64,000 nucleotides of DNA from the NCBI RefSeq assembly GCF_009372215.1, contig NZ_LWRV01000047.1:1-64000 (forward strand), given 5' to 3'. Shown one piece after another: positions 37,407 through 47,820 of this stretch (within the stretch, counting starts at the first letter, position 1; each line of letters starts with the position of its first letter). The notes under the pieces are model-generated. The model saw only the letters and a program-made list of their open reading frames with translations. It was not told the DNA's origin and ran no database searches. The stretch comes from Acinetobacter portensis. GTDB lineage: Bacteria; Pseudomonadota; Gammaproteobacteria; Pseudomonadales; Moraxellaceae. The position numbers were made by a program, and so were the translations under genes.

Positions 37407-38159
37407 ATGTCAAATACTGAAAAGAAACGCTATTACGAAGCTGCACCACAAGATATTGATATCGATAACTTTCGTAAAGTGGTAGAAAGCCGTCGTTCTG
37501 TGCGTAAATTTACCGACAAAGCTATTCCTGAAGATGTGCTTGATGCTTGTTTAGATTTAGCTTTACTTGCGCCCAATTCATCGAATTTACAACCTTGGAC
37601 ATTTTACGTTGTTCAAAATCCTGCAAAGAAAAAGCGATTGGTTAAAGCATGTTTAGGTCAACTTGCGGCAAAAACAGCATCTGAACTTATAGTTTGTGTT
37701 GCACGTACAGACCGTATTGATGAAATGGCGAAACGTAATATTAATGAGTTCCCATTCCCAGAAGTTCCTGCAATGGTGAAAAAATATTACAAGTTCATTC
37801 CATACAACTATAAGACAGGTTACTTTAATTCACTAGGTAACTTTAAGAAAGTAGCTTTCAAAGTTGCACGTACCCTAGACAAGCAATTGCCTGTGACAGC
37901 ATTTAGTACAGATGATGCAAAACTTTGGGCAAGTAAAACCACTGCTCTTGCATGTGAAAACTTAGTTTTAGCTTTACGTGCTTATGGTTTTGACAGTTGC
38001 ATGATGGAAGGTTTCGATGAGCCTTTAGTGGCTAAAATATTAAACCTGAACAATCAGCAATATCCAGTGATGGTGATTGCCGCAGGTGAACGTGCAGAAG
38101 ATGGTGTATTCTTCCCACAATACCGTTTTGACCGAAGTTTATTTATCCAAAAAATATAA
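37407..38159 (+). CDS. nitroreductase-family FMN oxidoreductase
   Basis: This 250-residue protein has the FMN-binding RRSVRKFTD motif (residues about 29-37), LLAPNSSNLQPWTFYVV and a C-terminal helical region (MEGFDEPLVAKILNL). NAD(P)H-dependent reduction of nitro compounds or quinones is predicted; the physiological substrate is unknown. It may be co-transcribed with the upstream hydratase. Confidence 0.85.
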   Translation: MSNTEKKRYYEAAPQDIDIDNFRKVVESRRSVRKFTDKAIPEDVLDACLDLALLAPNSSNLQPWTFYVVQNPAKKKRLVKACLGQLAAKTASELIVCVARTDRIDEMAKRNINEFPFPEVPAMVKKYYKFIPYNYKTGYFNSLGNFKKVAFKVARTLDKQLPVTAFSTDDAKLWASKTTALACENLVLALRAYGFDSCMMEGFDEPLVAKILNLNNQQYPVMVIAAGERAEDGVFFPQYRFDRSLFIQKI

Positions 38160-38162
38160 AAA

Positions 38163-38196
38163 AACGACCTATATTCAATATTGGATATAGGTCGAT
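38163..38196. terminator. bidirectional terminator
   Basis: CGACCTATAT (38165-38174) pairs perfectly with ATATAGGTCG (38185-38194) across a 10-base loop. It lies between the nitroreductase gene and the converging phosphatase gene. Confidence 0.7.
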
Positions 38197-38220
38197 CTTT
38201 TTCAAATAGCTAATTCAAAC

Positions 38221-39522
38221 TTATTTAAATGCCTTTGCCTCTGTTGAACCAAAAGCAATACTTTTTGTAGATGGTACAAATAAGCCTGTATTGGCATCTC
38301 GACCTTGTAATAAATATTTCGGGTTTTGCGTGCCATAACTTTCAGAAGCAACTTTTGAAAACTGACCAATATCTGTTGTTGGTTTTCTCCAACGGTTCAC
38401 AATCAAGACTTTTTGCGTATCTGCAAAATCCTGCATCATGTTTTGGTCGCCTTCGCTATCTCCTGCTATAAAGCTCGGACCATAACCATATTTACTCACC
38501 AAAAACTTTTCGATGGTTTGTGATTTTCCTTTGCCTTGCGTTTGGAAATAATCCTCATTAAATTTAGCGATAATTTTATTGTTTTTATCATGTTGTAATT
38601 GCATTGCATACACACGATCGGCCGGAACATTAAATCCAATATTTGGATCTGTTGCAATTCCCTTAATCACATCTATAAATGATGCTGAACATACATAAAC
38701 ATCAAAGCCATTTTGCATCAAAGCCCGATATAAATTTTGAACATCCTTATACGGTCTTAAGCCATTATCCCAAGTCACAGAAACGACACCTGCTTTACCA
38801 GTCAATGCTTGAGGAGATGTCCAAGTTACAGGTGCAATTTTTTGCTGTTGTTGCCAAGCGTACGTTGCTTTAGCAAGTTGGCTCACTTCATTTGGTGCAT
38901 AACCTGCAAATAAATAAGTCACCCAAGGATAAGAAACCGAATGATCAAAAGTGTCGCCTATGGCTGCGTATAAATATCGCATTTTGGTAATGAAGTTTTC
39001 ATAATGAGGATTTTGTTTCACCTCATCTAAAGACTTCTTCCCTTTTAAGCCAACATAATTTTTATAAAGCCACGTATAACTTTCAATAATATCAGGCGAA
39101 ATGGTGTTGATATTTACAGGCTGACCATCTTGATTATTAAAATCTGAACTAAAGTTTGTATCTTCAATATTGGTACGAATCACTTTATTGAGTTCTTTAG
39201 GACTAACCTTGAACAGTAAATTTTCAAGTTGATAAATCAGTGTCGCTTCTTCAATATCTAAGAAAATAGATGTGTTATCAAAATCAAAAATGACATATGG
39301 CGGTTTTTGAGCATTATATTTTGCACTTTTATTGCCATTTTCTAAGATAAATTGATTGAGCTGTGCATGATTAAATTGATCCCAATTACCTTTTTCTAAG
39401 ACATTTATTTGTTCCTGAATTTTTATTGTAGGAGCTTTAATTGTTTCAGCATGGGTAAGTTGTATTGTAAATAAACTTAATGTCGCCGCTGTTATCAACT
39501 GAGCTATTTTTTTCTTGCGCAT
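38221..39522 (-). CDS. secreted HAD-superfamily phosphatase (phosphorylcholine-phosphatase-like)
   Basis: The 433-residue protein has a signal peptide (cleaved after THA, about residue 25) and a haloacid-dehalogenase phosphatase core. Motif I is DFDNTS (about 80-85), motif II the serine in VCSASF, and motif IV GDSEGDQNM. A large helical cap separates motifs I and II. The layout resembles the periplasmic phosphorylcholine phosphatase PchP of Pseudomonas, but it is longer and the substrate is a guess. No choline-uptake genes are nearby. Confidence 0.8.
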   Translation of the reverse strand: MRKKKIAQLITAATLSLFTIQLTHAETIKAPTIKIQEQINVLEKGNWDQFNHAQLNQFILENGNKSAKYNAQKPPYVIFDFDNTSIFLDIEEATLIYQLENLLFKVSPKELNKVIRTNIEDTNFSSDFNNQDGQPVNINTISPDIIESYTWLYKNYVGLKGKKSLDEVKQNPHYENFITKMRYLYAAIGDTFDHSVSYPWVTYLFAGYAPNEVSQLAKATYAWQQQQKIAPVTWTSPQALTGKAGVVSVTWDNGLRPYKDVQNLYRALMQNGFDVYVCSASFIDVIKGIATDPNIGFNVPADRVYAMQLQHDKNNKIIAKFNEDYFQTQGKGKSQTIEKFLVSKYGYGPSFIAGDSEGDQNMMQDFADTQKVLIVNRWRKPTTDIGQFSKVASESYGTQNPKYLLQGRDANTGLFVPSTKSIAFGSTEAKAFK

Positions 39523-39963
39523 TATTATTCCTTAACATCCATTTAAAAAATAGACTAACTAATTCTAGGTTGGAAAATAGTTGGTTTAAAAAAATTCATT
39601 TAACAGACATATTTATAGTCTTTATCAAGTTTTTAACATTTATATATTTCAAAAATATGATCATTCTGATCTATATTTTAAAAGTTACTTATAATTCCCC
39701 ATTTCACTTTGGTTGAAATAAACCCAATTTATTTTTTCTCTCTTTCACTTCAAAATTTGCCTAAAACTCAATAAACATCTACGTTTTCAACAAGCATAAA
39801 ATTAACAAAACCTTTTATATTAACAATTTATAATAATTTTATAAGTGCATCTTAAAAAAAAATAGTGTACTGATATCATCATTGTGTGAATGTTAGGTTC
39901 TAAACTTTTTACCAGAATGGTTTAATAATTAGTGGAAAATTACAATAAATGGAGCATCAACAA
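39523..39963. other. AT-rich intergenic region
   Basis: About 440 bases between the divergent phosphatase and TctC-like genes. It is strongly A/T-rich, with no credible small gene and no long hairpin. A GGAG site at 39951-39954 precedes the ATG of the next gene. Confidence 0.5.
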
Positions 39964-40945
39964 ATGATGATTAAATCATTACTCATCACAGGATCAATAC
40001 TTACTATTGGACTGCAATAAAAAAGGGATATCGGGTGAACCGAATAACCCAGAATGTATTGTTCCAGCTAAACCTGGTGGTGGTTTTGATTTGACCTGCA
40101 AACTAGCTCAAGATGCTTTAACAACGACAGACACTTTAAAAGCACCCATGCAAGTCACTTATATGCCAGGTGGTGTAGGTGCCGTCGCATATAACAAAAT
40201 TATTGCCAATGACCCAGCGAACAATAATGCGATTATTGCTTTCTCTACAGGTTCTTTACTCAATATTGCACAAGGCAAATTTGGAAAATATAACGAAAAA
40301 GATGTTCGTTGGTTATCTGTCATTGGTACTGATTATGGCATGGTTGCAGTAAAAGCAGACTCTCCATTTAAAAACTTAAACGATTTGGTTAATGCCTTAA
40401 AAAAGAATCCTCAAGGAATCAGTTTTGCAGCTGGTGGTAGTATTGGTGGTCAAGACTGGATGCAAACTGCAATGCTTGCAAAAGTTGCAGGAATTGATCC
40501 TAAAAAAATGACCTATATTGCCTTAGAAGGTGGCGGTGAAGCTGTAACTGCAGTATTAGATAATCATATTCAAGTGGTTAGTGCTGGCGTTGCTGAAATT
40601 GTTCCACACATGAAATCTGGGGAAATGCGTGTATTGGCTGTATTTTCTAAAGAGCGTTTATCTGGCAATTTAACCTCTATTCCTACCGCAAAAGAGCAAG
40701 GTTTTGATATTGAATGGCCTATTATTCGTGGTTATTACATGGGTCCAAATGTCAGTAATGAAGCTTATAACTGGTGGAAAAAATCATTTGATAGCATGGC
40801 GAAAGATGGTAAGTTTCAGCAAATTCGTCAGCAATACGACTTATTACCACTCACAATGACAGGTGATGAACTCACTCAATACGTTTATAAGCAAACCAAC
40901 CAACTCCGTGAACTTTCAAAAGAATACGATTTAATTGTTAGATAG
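39964..40945 (+). pseudogene. TctC/Bug-type solute-binding lipoprotein, frameshifted at the lipobox
   Basis: The ATG at 39964, with a good ribosome binding site, encodes a signal peptide (MMIKSLLITGSILTIGL) that stops at a TAA at 40018-40020. The remainder continues in the next frame as DCNKKGISGEPNNPECIVPAKPGGGF..., a full-length tripartite-tricarboxylate-type binding protein ending at 40945. The two halves meet where a lipobox cysteine (CNKK) is expected. Loss of 2, 5 or 8 bases there would explain both the shift and the missing LxGC. Downstream the protein is intact (PAKPGGGFDLTCKLAQ, GGSIGGQDW), so the lesion looks recent. Translation from a TTG at 40007 would yield a protein without a signal peptide. 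Confidence 0.78.
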
Positions 40946-41031
40946 AAATACAGGTTCTTTAATTGATGTAGATATTTTCTTTATATCAAATGGATGTTGA
41001 TACTCCTCTTTAAACTGCGTATAAAAACAGC

Positions 41032-42078
41032 ATGCTTTATTTTAAATATCTTTATAGTTTTTGCTTTGCCCTTTGTGGTGCTTTCATTGCGCAGCAACTT
41101 AATTTGCCTATACCTTGGTTATTAGGTCCTCTTTTTGTTACTGCACTTTTAAAAATCAACAATGCACCTATCGACTGCCATAAATCTGCACGTCAAATTG
41201 GCTTACTCATTATTGGTTTATCACTTGGTTTATATTTCACTCCAGACATGATTCATGTGGTGTTAAGCCATTGGGCGGTCTTAATTACGGGTTTAGTCTT
41301 TGCTTTATGTTTAGGTGCACTCACCGCTTTTATTATTTATAAATGGGGCAATGTCGACTTTAAAACAGCTTGGTTTGCATCTGCGGTTGGTGGTGCAAAT
41401 GAAATGTCTAATTTAGCTGAACAATATTCAGCCCGTGTCGATAAAGTGGCTTCTGCACATGCTTTACGTGTGCTTTTAGTGGCTGTGTTTATTCCATTCT
41501 TTTATAAATTCATGGGATGGCACGGTGCAGACACTTCCGCAATTTTAAGTATTCCTGTTAATTGGTCTAATTTTCTTGTTTTATTTGCCTTATGTTTATT
41601 AGGCTGCTTTATTTTTAAAAAATTTAAGCTTCCAAACCCTTGGACTTTTGGACCTTTATTGGTTGCTATTCTTTTAACTGCAAACAGCATTCATCTATCT
41701 TCTATTCCACCCTCAATTTTGCATTTAGGGCAGGTTCTTTTAGGATGGTCTTTAGGTAATAAATTTAGCCCGACATTTTTTAAAACAGCACCAAGATATA
41801 TGTCTGTTGTGGCTTTGGCTAATGTTTTAAGTATTTTATTCGCCTTTGTCAGTGCTTATATTTTACTGTTTTTTGTAGATATTCCATTACCTACTTTAAT
41901 TTTAGGTTTAGCGCCAGGTGGTGTTGCAGAAATGACGCTTACTGCCAAAATTTTACATTTGGGTGTGCCTATGGTGACAGCCTTTCATGTAGTTCGTATG
42001 ATTGGTGTGATGAGTACCGTTGGACCTTTATACGGCTATATTCAAAAGAAATTTAAACTAAAAGTAGATACTGAATAA
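41032..42078 (+). CDS. AbrB-family integral membrane protein (putative transporter)
   Basis: This 348-residue protein has about ten membrane segments in two homologous halves, each with a PWLLGPL or PWTFGPL motif and a GGANEMS or GGVAEMT motif. This is the AbrB/AmoA-like family PF05145, often misnamed ammonia monooxygenase or regulator. It follows the TctC-like gene by 86 bases with no TctA or TctB nearby, so the pair may form an unconventional carboxylate importer. That role is inferred. Confidence 0.82.
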   Translation: MLYFKYLYSFCFALCGAFIAQQLNLPIPWLLGPLFVTALLKINNAPIDCHKSARQIGLLIIGLSLGLYFTPDMIHVVLSHWAVLITGLVFALCLGALTAFIIYKWGNVDFKTAWFASAVGGANEMSNLAEQYSARVDKVASAHALRVLLVAVFIPFFYKFMGWHGADTSAILSIPVNWSNFLVLFALCLLGCFIFKKFKLPNPWTFGPLLVAILLTANSIHLSSIPPSILHLGQVLLGWSLGNKFSPTFFKTAPRYMSVVALANVLSILFAFVSAYILLFFVDIPLPTLILGLAPGGVAEMTLTAKILHLGVPMVTAFHVVRMIGVMSTVGPLYGYIQKKFKLKVDTE

Positions 42079-42080
42079 AA

Positions 42081-42395
42081 CTAATTTATTTCTATAATTT
42101 TTAAAAACTCAAAAGCAGGTTCTTCGTATGGATGGCTTGCTTGTAGTGCTTTTGCTACAGCAGATGCTTTTTCTTCAGGCACAATCGTTTCTACTCGCCA
42201 TTCAGGTATTTTTTCTAAGGTGTCGAGTTCACCAATAAATGGATTTGCGCCTTTTACGGGTTTGAATTGTCCTGTACCCAATACTTGCCAAGCGCAGTGT
42301 TCGTAATTGCCTATGCCTCCTGCCCCTGCTTCAAAAATAGCAAGTTTGGTTAATTCAAGATGAGATTCAGGAACGTAATAGATAAGTTTAAGCAT
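42081..42395 (-). CDS. NIF3-like (YqfO/CutA-type domain) protein
   Basis: This 104-residue protein matches the inserted PII/CutA-like domain of NIF3/YqfO proteins: AIFEAGAGGIGNYEHCAWQ, GANPFIG and HPYEEPAFEFL are characteristic. It exists here as a stand-alone domain, which is common in gammaproteobacteria. The function is unknown; metal or nucleotide binding is suspected for the family. It overlaps the preceding gene by eight bases. Confidence 0.85.
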   Translation of the reverse strand: MLKLIYYVPESHLELTKLAIFEAGAGGIGNYEHCAWQVLGTGQFKPVKGANPFIGELDTLEKIPEWRVETIVPEEKASAVAKALQASHPYEEPAFEFLKIIEIN

Positions 42396-43101
42396 GTTTA
42401 TTTTCTAAATTATCTAATTTAACTTTGATAGCATATAATTCAGCATACCTTTCAAAATCATTAAAAAGTGCTTTTTTAGCTTCCTTATATTCACTAATTG
42501 AATTTTTCGCTCCATAACTTTTAATAACCTGATCATTAGTCATTACATATAAATTTTGAGGTGCATCATTTTTTGAAAATATATAACTCTTATTTATTGC
42601 ATTATTATGTACTAATTTTAACTGATTATATTCATCTACCATTATTACATTTAAGGCTTCTTTAATTTCACTATCTACTTTTTCTAGACAATTAAATTTC
42701 TCCATATTTTCAAATAACTGAATAAAATAGTTTGTCCGCTTAATACTATTACTCTTTTGATAATAACCACCATCAGTTCCTGTACTTTTCTGAACTAAAA
42801 ATCTAAATATCTCAATTTTAGCTTGTTCTAGCTCTTCAATTGTTTTTTCTGCTTCTGATCTTAATTCTTTTAATTTTACACCATTACCTGCAATTGAAAA
42901 TTCTTGAATTTCAGCTGCAAAAGCAATAATCAAACCGATTACAGAGAAACCAAGACTCAACGCAACAAACTCAGCACCTGAAATTGCTTCACGATCAATT
43001 AAAAGCCATAAAGCACCAATGATTCCGACGATAGCAACACAGAACCCTCCAATTATATTAGCTTTGAATTTATTATCTTTTTTATTCAATTTCACACTCA
43101 T
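42388..43101 (-). CDS. membrane-anchored coiled-coil protein of unknown function
   Basis: This 237-residue protein has two N-terminal membrane segments (about 14-34 and 43-64), a predicted coiled coil (KELRSEAEKTIEELEQAKIEI) and a mostly helical soluble C-terminal half. It is AT-rich. Its end overlaps the NIF3-like gene by eight bases, which suggests coupled translation. No family is recognised. The architecture resembles small two-TM accessory proteins of uncharacterised gene islands. Confidence 0.65.
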   Translation of the reverse strand: MSVKLNKKDNKFKANIIGGFCVAIVGIIGALWLLIDREAISGAEFVALSLGFSVIGLIIAFAAEIQEFSIAGNGVKLKELRSEAEKTIEELEQAKIEIFRFLVQKSTGTDGGYYQKSNSIKRTNYFIQLFENMEKFNCLEKVDSEIKEALNVIMVDEYNQLKLVHNNAINKSYIFSKNDAPQNLYVMTNDQVIKSYGAKNSISEYKEAKKALFNDFERYAELYAIKVKLDNLENKHA

Positions 43102-43172
43102 TTAAATATTTCATTAATCACATGATAACAAAAGAAAAAGTAAAGTTTTAACCTAAATCAACTTGTATGACT

Positions 43173-43264
43173 TGCGACATAGATGTCGCACGTTAGACTG
43201 TGGGACAAGGACGTCCCATCAGTCTAACAGAAGGGTTTTGTTACTTTTGCCCTCTCAAAAGTAA
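43173..43264. repeat. three-hairpin intergenic element
   Basis: Three consecutive stem-loops occupy 92 bases. TGCGACAT/ATGTCGCA lies at 43173-43190. A 15-bp stem, GTTAGACTG-TGGGAC/GTCCCA-CAGTCTAAC with one bulge, lies at 43192-43228. TTACTTTTG/CAAAAGTAA lies at 43241-43264. The density of perfect stems suggests a dispersed, REP-like mobile repeat rather than a simple terminator. Copy number in the genome cannot be judged from this window. Confidence 0.6.
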
Positions 43265-43283
43265 GACAAATATCTCATATAAC

Positions 43284-43309
43284 AAAAAACCACCTTACGG
43301 TGGTTTTTT
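43284..43309. terminator. bidirectional terminator
   Basis: AAAAAACCACC/GGTGGTTTTTT with a TTAC loop, between the three-hairpin element and the 42-residue gene. On the minus strand it ends that gene's transcript. Confidence 0.8.
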
Positions 43310-43321
43310 TCACATAATTAA

Positions 43322-43450
43322 TCAAATGCTATAAAGCAAATAACCTGCACCTAAAACCAAAGCTTGCAAGGCAAAAACTGCTCCAAATAACATCCAACCT
43401 TTTTGCTTAAACTCAGCCTTATTATCCATAATTTTAAAAGTTTTCGTCAT
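43322..43450 (-). CDS. 42-residue single-pass membrane protein
   Basis: An ATG at 43450 opens a 42-codon frame. It starts MTKTFKIMDNKAEF, has one hydrophobic segment (residues about 20-41, WMLFGAVFALQALVLGAGYL) and ends at a TGA. A strong GAGGTGA ribosome binding site lies nine bases upstream and a terminator directly follows the stop, so this is very likely a real gene. No family is recognised. The basic cytoplasmic start and single helix fit a small inner-membrane protein that modulates a larger partner. Confidence 0.7.
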   Translation of the reverse strand: MTKTFKIMDNKAEFKQKGWMLFGAVFALQALVLGAGYLLYSI

Positions 43451-43627
43451 GACATCACCTCATACCTGAGTGTTGATACTGAAATTGTTTAGTTATCCAT
43501 CTTTCTTTTATATTGCGATTAAAATGTGCATAAAACACACAAAACCTTATTCACTACCATATAAAAGCAAAATCTAAACCAAGTCCAGTGGGAGAATTAA
43601 AAAAAGAAATCTAAATTGAAACAAAAT

Positions 43628-43653
43628 AAAAAAGCCACCCGAAGGTGGCTTTT
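43628..43653 (-). terminator. terminator of purL
   Basis: AAAAGCCACC/GGTGGCTTTT with a CGAA loop and further T on the minus strand, 18 bases after the purL stop. Confidence 0.85.
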
Positions 43654-43670
43654 AAAAAACTTAATCAAGA

Positions 43671-46600
43671 TTAGCCAATAAACTTACGCGCATTACGGAA
43701 CATACGTAACCAAGCACCATCTTGATCCCAATCTTCAGGCTTCCAAGAATGCTGAACTGCACGGAAGTTACGTTCAGGGTGAGGCATCATAATCGTTGCA
43801 CGACCATCTGTAGATGTCACACCTGAAATCGCTTCAGGTGAACCGTTCGGGTTCAATGGATAGTGCTGAGTTGGGTTACCTTGGCTATCTACATAACGCA
43901 AGATCACTTGATTACCCGCATTCAATGCTGCAATGCTAGATTCAGGTGCAACCACACGACCTTCACCATGCGCAATTGCGATTGGTAAAATCGAACCTTC
44001 CATACCTTGTAACAATACTGAATTCGACTTTTCAACACGAACGTTTACCGCACGTGCTTCGAACATTTCAGACTCATTGCGGTGGAAACGTGGCCAGTTG
44101 TCCGCACCCGGAATAAGCGGTGCAAGTTGAGATAACATTTGGCAACCATTACAAACACCTAAAGAGAATGTTTCGTCACGGTTAAAGAATTTCTCAAATT
44201 GATCACGAAGTTTCAGATTGAACAATACAGATTTAGCCCAACCACCGCCTGCGCCCAATACGTCACCGTAAGAGAAACCACCACAAGCCACTAAGCCTTC
44301 AAAATCATCAAGGCTGATACGACCTGCAAGTAAGTCACTCATGTGAACGTCAACAGTATTGAATCCCACTTTATCGAATGCAGCAGCCATTTCTACATGA
44401 CCATTTACGCCTTGTTCACGTAAAATCACCATGTTAGGACGGCGACCATTGATATATGGCGCTTCAATTGGCTCGTTCAAATCGAATGTAGGTTTTGCAA
44501 TAATACCTGTATGAGATTTATCTGTGATTAAAGCAAACTCTTCATCCGCTGTTTTTACGTTGTCACGTAAACGTTGAATTTGATGAGAAACTTCAGTCCA
44601 AGCCACTTGTAAATCTGCACGATCAAGCGCTAAACCATTTACGGTTAACGTATCTGTGTTGTTTACCGTACCAATCACTGCAATCGCATCTTTAAGGCTT
44701 GATGCTGTTACTTCAGCTTCTAATACTGCCCAATCTGCTTTGCTCATTTGAAGCACGGCACCAATTTCTTCGGCAAATAAACTTGCAGTAGATTGATCTT
44801 CAAGTGCTACACCTAAGCGTGAAGCAAACATCATTTCCGCAACAGTCGCAACCAAGCCACCATCACCAATGTCGTGATACGCTTTAATTAAACCACGGTT
44901 GTTCCAGTCTTGAACCAACGCAAAGAATGCTTTGAAATCGTCAAAGCTATCTACGTCAGGTGTAACCGAACCAATCGCTTTATACACTTGCGCTAAAATC
45001 GAACCGCCTAAACGGAACTGACCTTTAGACAAGTCAATGCGTACAAGTACAGATTCAATGTCTTTTAGTTCAGGTGTTAATGTCTTACGAACATCTGTTA
45101 CAGGTGCAAATGCTGTAATTACGCCTGTCATAGGAGATGTTACAGATTTATCTTCGCCTTCGTCATTCCACGTGGTACGCATAGATAAAGAATCTTTACC
45201 TACAGGAATTGCGATACCTAAAGCAGGACACATTTCCATACCAATGGCTTTTACACCTTCGAATAATGCTTGATCTTCACCTTGTTGACCTGCCGCAGCC
45301 ATCCAGTTCGCAGATAATTTAATATCGCTAATTTGGTCAATTTTTGCAGACATGATGTTGGTGATCGATTCAGCAACCGATAAACGAGCCGATGCAGCAG
45401 GATTTAACAATGCAACAGGTGGACGTTCGCCCATTGCCATTGCTTCACCTGTGTAACCTACTAAGCTTGTTGTTGTAACCGCAGCATCCGCCACAGGAAC
45501 TTGCCAACGACCTACAAACTGATCACGTGCAACCATACCTGTAATCGAACGGTCACCAATGGTGATTAAGAACGACTTAGAAGCAACAGTTGGATTCTTA
45601 ATAACACGGTAAATTGCATCTTTAAGATCAGTTACTTTTTCTGCTGTGAAGTCATCGCCTTTGCGCTCAATTGTTTCGTATGAACGGCTCATGCGTGGCG
45701 TACCACCAAGCATCACTTGCATTGGCATATCCACAGCTTTGTTTTCAAACAATGGATCTTCAACAGTTAAGTGACGTGCTTCAGTTGCTTCACCCAATAC
45801 AGCAAACGGACAACGCTCACGTTCACAAATTGACTCAAACAATTCAAGTGATGATGGACGAATTGCAAGGACATAACGCTCTTGTGCTTCGTTCGACCAA
45901 ATCTCCATTGGAGACATGCCCGGCTCTAAAGATGGAATCTTACGAAGATCAAGTACAGCACCAAGTTCGTGATCGTTCACAAGCTCAGGCATTGCATTTG
46001 ATACACCGCCCGCGCCCACATCATGTACAGATACGATTGGGTTGTAATCTTCCATGCGCCAGCAAGTATCAATCACTTCTTGGCAACGGCGTTCCATTTC
46101 TGGGTTTTCACGTTGTACAGAAGCAAAATCTAGGTTTTCGCCCAATTTACCGCTATCTACAGAAGATGCTGCACCACCGCCTAAACCAATCAGCATTGCA
46201 GGACCACCAAGAACAATTAATAAATCGCCCGGTTGAATTGCATCTTTTTCTACATGATCAGGACGGATGTTACCGTAACCACCAGCAATCATAATTGGCT
46301 TATGGAAGCCTTTTACATCGCCATTTACATTTTGTTCGAAAGTACGGAAGTAACCATTTAAAGCAGGACGACCAAATTCGTTGTTAAATGCCGCACCACC
46401 TAAAGGACCATCAATCATGATCTGAAGTGGAGAAGCCATACGAGATGGTTTACCGTAATTTTCTTCCCAAGGTTGTTCAAAACCTGGAATATTTAAGTTA
46501 GAAACGGTAAAGCCTGTTAAACCTGCTTTAGGCTTACCACCACGACCTGTTGCGCCTTCATCACGGATTTCACCGCCTGAACCTGTCGCAGCACCCGCAA

Positions 46601-47507
46601 ATGGTGCAATTGCCGTTGGATGGTTATGTGTTTCTACTTTCATAAGAATATGAGCAGCTTGGCTCTTATACTTATAAACATGTTGACCTGTTTCAGCATC
46701 TTGTTTTGGATAAAAACGCTGAGTATCGAAGCCCACAATCACAGAAGCGTTATCTTTATATGCAGATAACACATCTGTTGGAGATTCTTTATAGGTATTT
46801 TTAATCATTTGGAACAAAGACAATGGTTGTTTTTCACCATCAATTGTCCATTCAGAACCAAAGATTTTATGACGACAATGCTCAGAGTTCGCTTGTGCAA
46901 ACATCATCAATTCGATGTCATGCGGGTTGCGACCCATTTTAATGAAAGCGTCAGTTAAATAATCAATTTCTTCATCAGAAAGTGCAAAACCAAATTCAGA
47001 GTTCGCTTTAACTAAAGCGTCTTTGCCTTCACCCAAAATATCAATTGAGTTTAAAGGTTTTGGTTCAGTTTCAGAGAATAATGCTGCAGCATCTTCAATT
47101 TGATTGAACACGCTTTCTGTCATGCGGTCATGCAATGCCAAAATTACTTCTTTAGATAAGTCTTTTAGACCTTTCAAAGTAAACAAAACACCGCGTTCAA
47201 GGCGGTGTATCGGGGTATTACAATTGGCAAAAATATCAGTCGCTTTAGAAGACCACGGAGAAATAGTACCTACACGTGGTGTAACTAATATTTGAACTTC
47301 ATCACTTGTAGCTTGGCGTAGTTCAAAAGATTGACCATCGTTTAGTAGCTGTAAAGCAGATTGTTGCTGTTGCTCATTCAGCGCTTGGTCAAATAGATAA
47401 ACCCATTGGCTTTCTATAGATTGAACAGAACTAATTGAAGATAGACGTGTTAATAGTTGCGTTTTCTTGAAAGAAGAGTGTGCTGATGCACCGGCCACGA
47501 TAAACAT
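43671..47507 (-). CDS. purL: phosphoribosylformylglycinamidine synthase
   Basis: The large single-chain PurL of purine synthesis converts FGAR and glutamine to FGAM. From [15 protein letters not shown] it is 1278 residues (E. coli 1295). It has an N-terminal PurS-like domain, two AIR-synthase-type halves ([39 protein letters not shown]) and a C-terminal glutaminase with nucleophile GVCNGCQ and HGEGR/HPERNFR. The start at 47507 aligns with E. coli PurL and has GGAG upstream; an ATG at 47549 would add 14 residues of unusual sequence. It is monocistronic. Confidence 0.96.
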   Translation of the reverse strand: MFIVAGASAHSSFKKTQLLTRLSSISSVQSIESQWVYLFDQALNEQQQQSALQLLNDGQSFELRQATSDEVQILVTPRVGTISPWSSKATDIFANCNTPIHRLERGVLFTLKGLKDLSKEVILALHDRMTESVFNQIEDAAALFSETEPKPLNSIDILGEGKDALVKANSEFGFALSDEEIDYLTDAFIKMGRNPHDIELMMFAQANSEHCRHKIFGSEWTIDGEKQPLSLFQMIKNTYKESPTDVLSAYKDNASVIVGFDTQRFYPKQDAETGQHVYKYKSQAAHILMKVETHNHPTAIAPFAGAATGSGGEIRDEGATGRGGKPKAGLTGFTVSNLNIPGFEQPWEENYGKPSRMASPLQIMIDGPLGGAAFNNEFGRPALNGYFRTFEQNVNGDVKGFHKPIMIAGGYGNIRPDHVEKDAIQPGDLLIVLGGPAMLIGLGGGAASSVDSGKLGENLDFASVQRENPEMERRCQEVIDTCWRMEDYNPIVSVHDVGAGGVSNAMPELVNDHELGAVLDLRKIPSLEPGMSPMEIWSNEAQERYVLAIRPSSLELFESICERERCPFAVLGEATEARHLTVEDPLFENKAVDMPMQVMLGGTPRMSRSYETIERKGDDFTAEKVTDLKDAIYRVIKNPTVASKSFLITIGDRSITGMVARDQFVGRWQVPVADAAVTTTSLVGYTGEAMAMGERPPVALLNPAASARLSVAESITNIMSAKIDQISDIKLSANWMAAAGQQGEDQALFEGVKAIGMEMCPALGIAIPVGKDSLSMRTTWNDEGEDKSVTSPMTGVITAFAPVTDVRKTLTPELKDIESVLVRIDLSKGQFRLGGSILAQVYKAIGSVTPDVDSFDDFKAFFALVQDWNNRGLIKAYHDIGDGGLVATVAEMMFASRLGVALEDQSTASLFAEEIGAVLQMSKADWAVLEAEVTASSLKDAIAVIGTVNNTDTLTVNGLALDRADLQVAWTEVSHQIQRLRDNVKTADEEFALITDKSHTGIIAKPTFDLNEPIEAPYINGRRPNMVILREQGVNGHVEMAAAFDKVGFNTVDVHMSDLLAGRISLDDFEGLVACGGFSYGDVLGAGGGWAKSVLFNLKLRDQFEKFFNRDETFSLGVCNGCQMLSQLAPLIPGADNWPRFHRNESEMFEARAVNVRVEKSNSVLLQGMEGSILPIAIAHGEGRVVAPESSIAALNAGNQVILRYVDSQGNPTQHYPLNPNGSPEAISGVTSTDGRATIMMPHPERNFRAVQHSWKPEDWDQDGAWLRMFRNARKFIG

Positions 47508-47820
47508 GCTGATTTTGGCTCCACGGGCTGGTCTTAAGAACCATGCCACAATGTGACTTGAAGAGAGCGCATATTCTACTGTGTATTGGCTAAATCGGCT
47601 AGATGAAAATACAGATTTATCACGTCAAATTTTGCAATAATTTCAAAGAAATTCTTTATTTTCAGATAAAAAAATTGAATGCCCTTTGATTTTACTCAAC
47701 AAAAAGCTTGTATCTAAATAATTCTAAAGGAAGTTCTACTTGTCATTAAATTTATTGTGAAAATTTGTTTTCTATGCAATAAAAACAACAACAAATAAAA
47801 CTTACCCTTAAAAAATGAAT
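47508..47820. other. AT-rich intergenic region upstream of purL
   Basis: About 310 bases containing the purL promoter and the end of the peptidase transcript. No PurR-like palindrome, gene or strong hairpin is evident. Confidence 0.45.

Noticed and set aside
43173..43264. CRISPR-like repeat
   Set aside because: The stems are three different palindromes without a repeated unit or spacers, so it is not an array.
45671..46294. A 207-codon frame antisense to purL
   Set aside because: PurL is continuous and conserved on the other strand; the antisense product is rich in His and Gln and lacks any motif.
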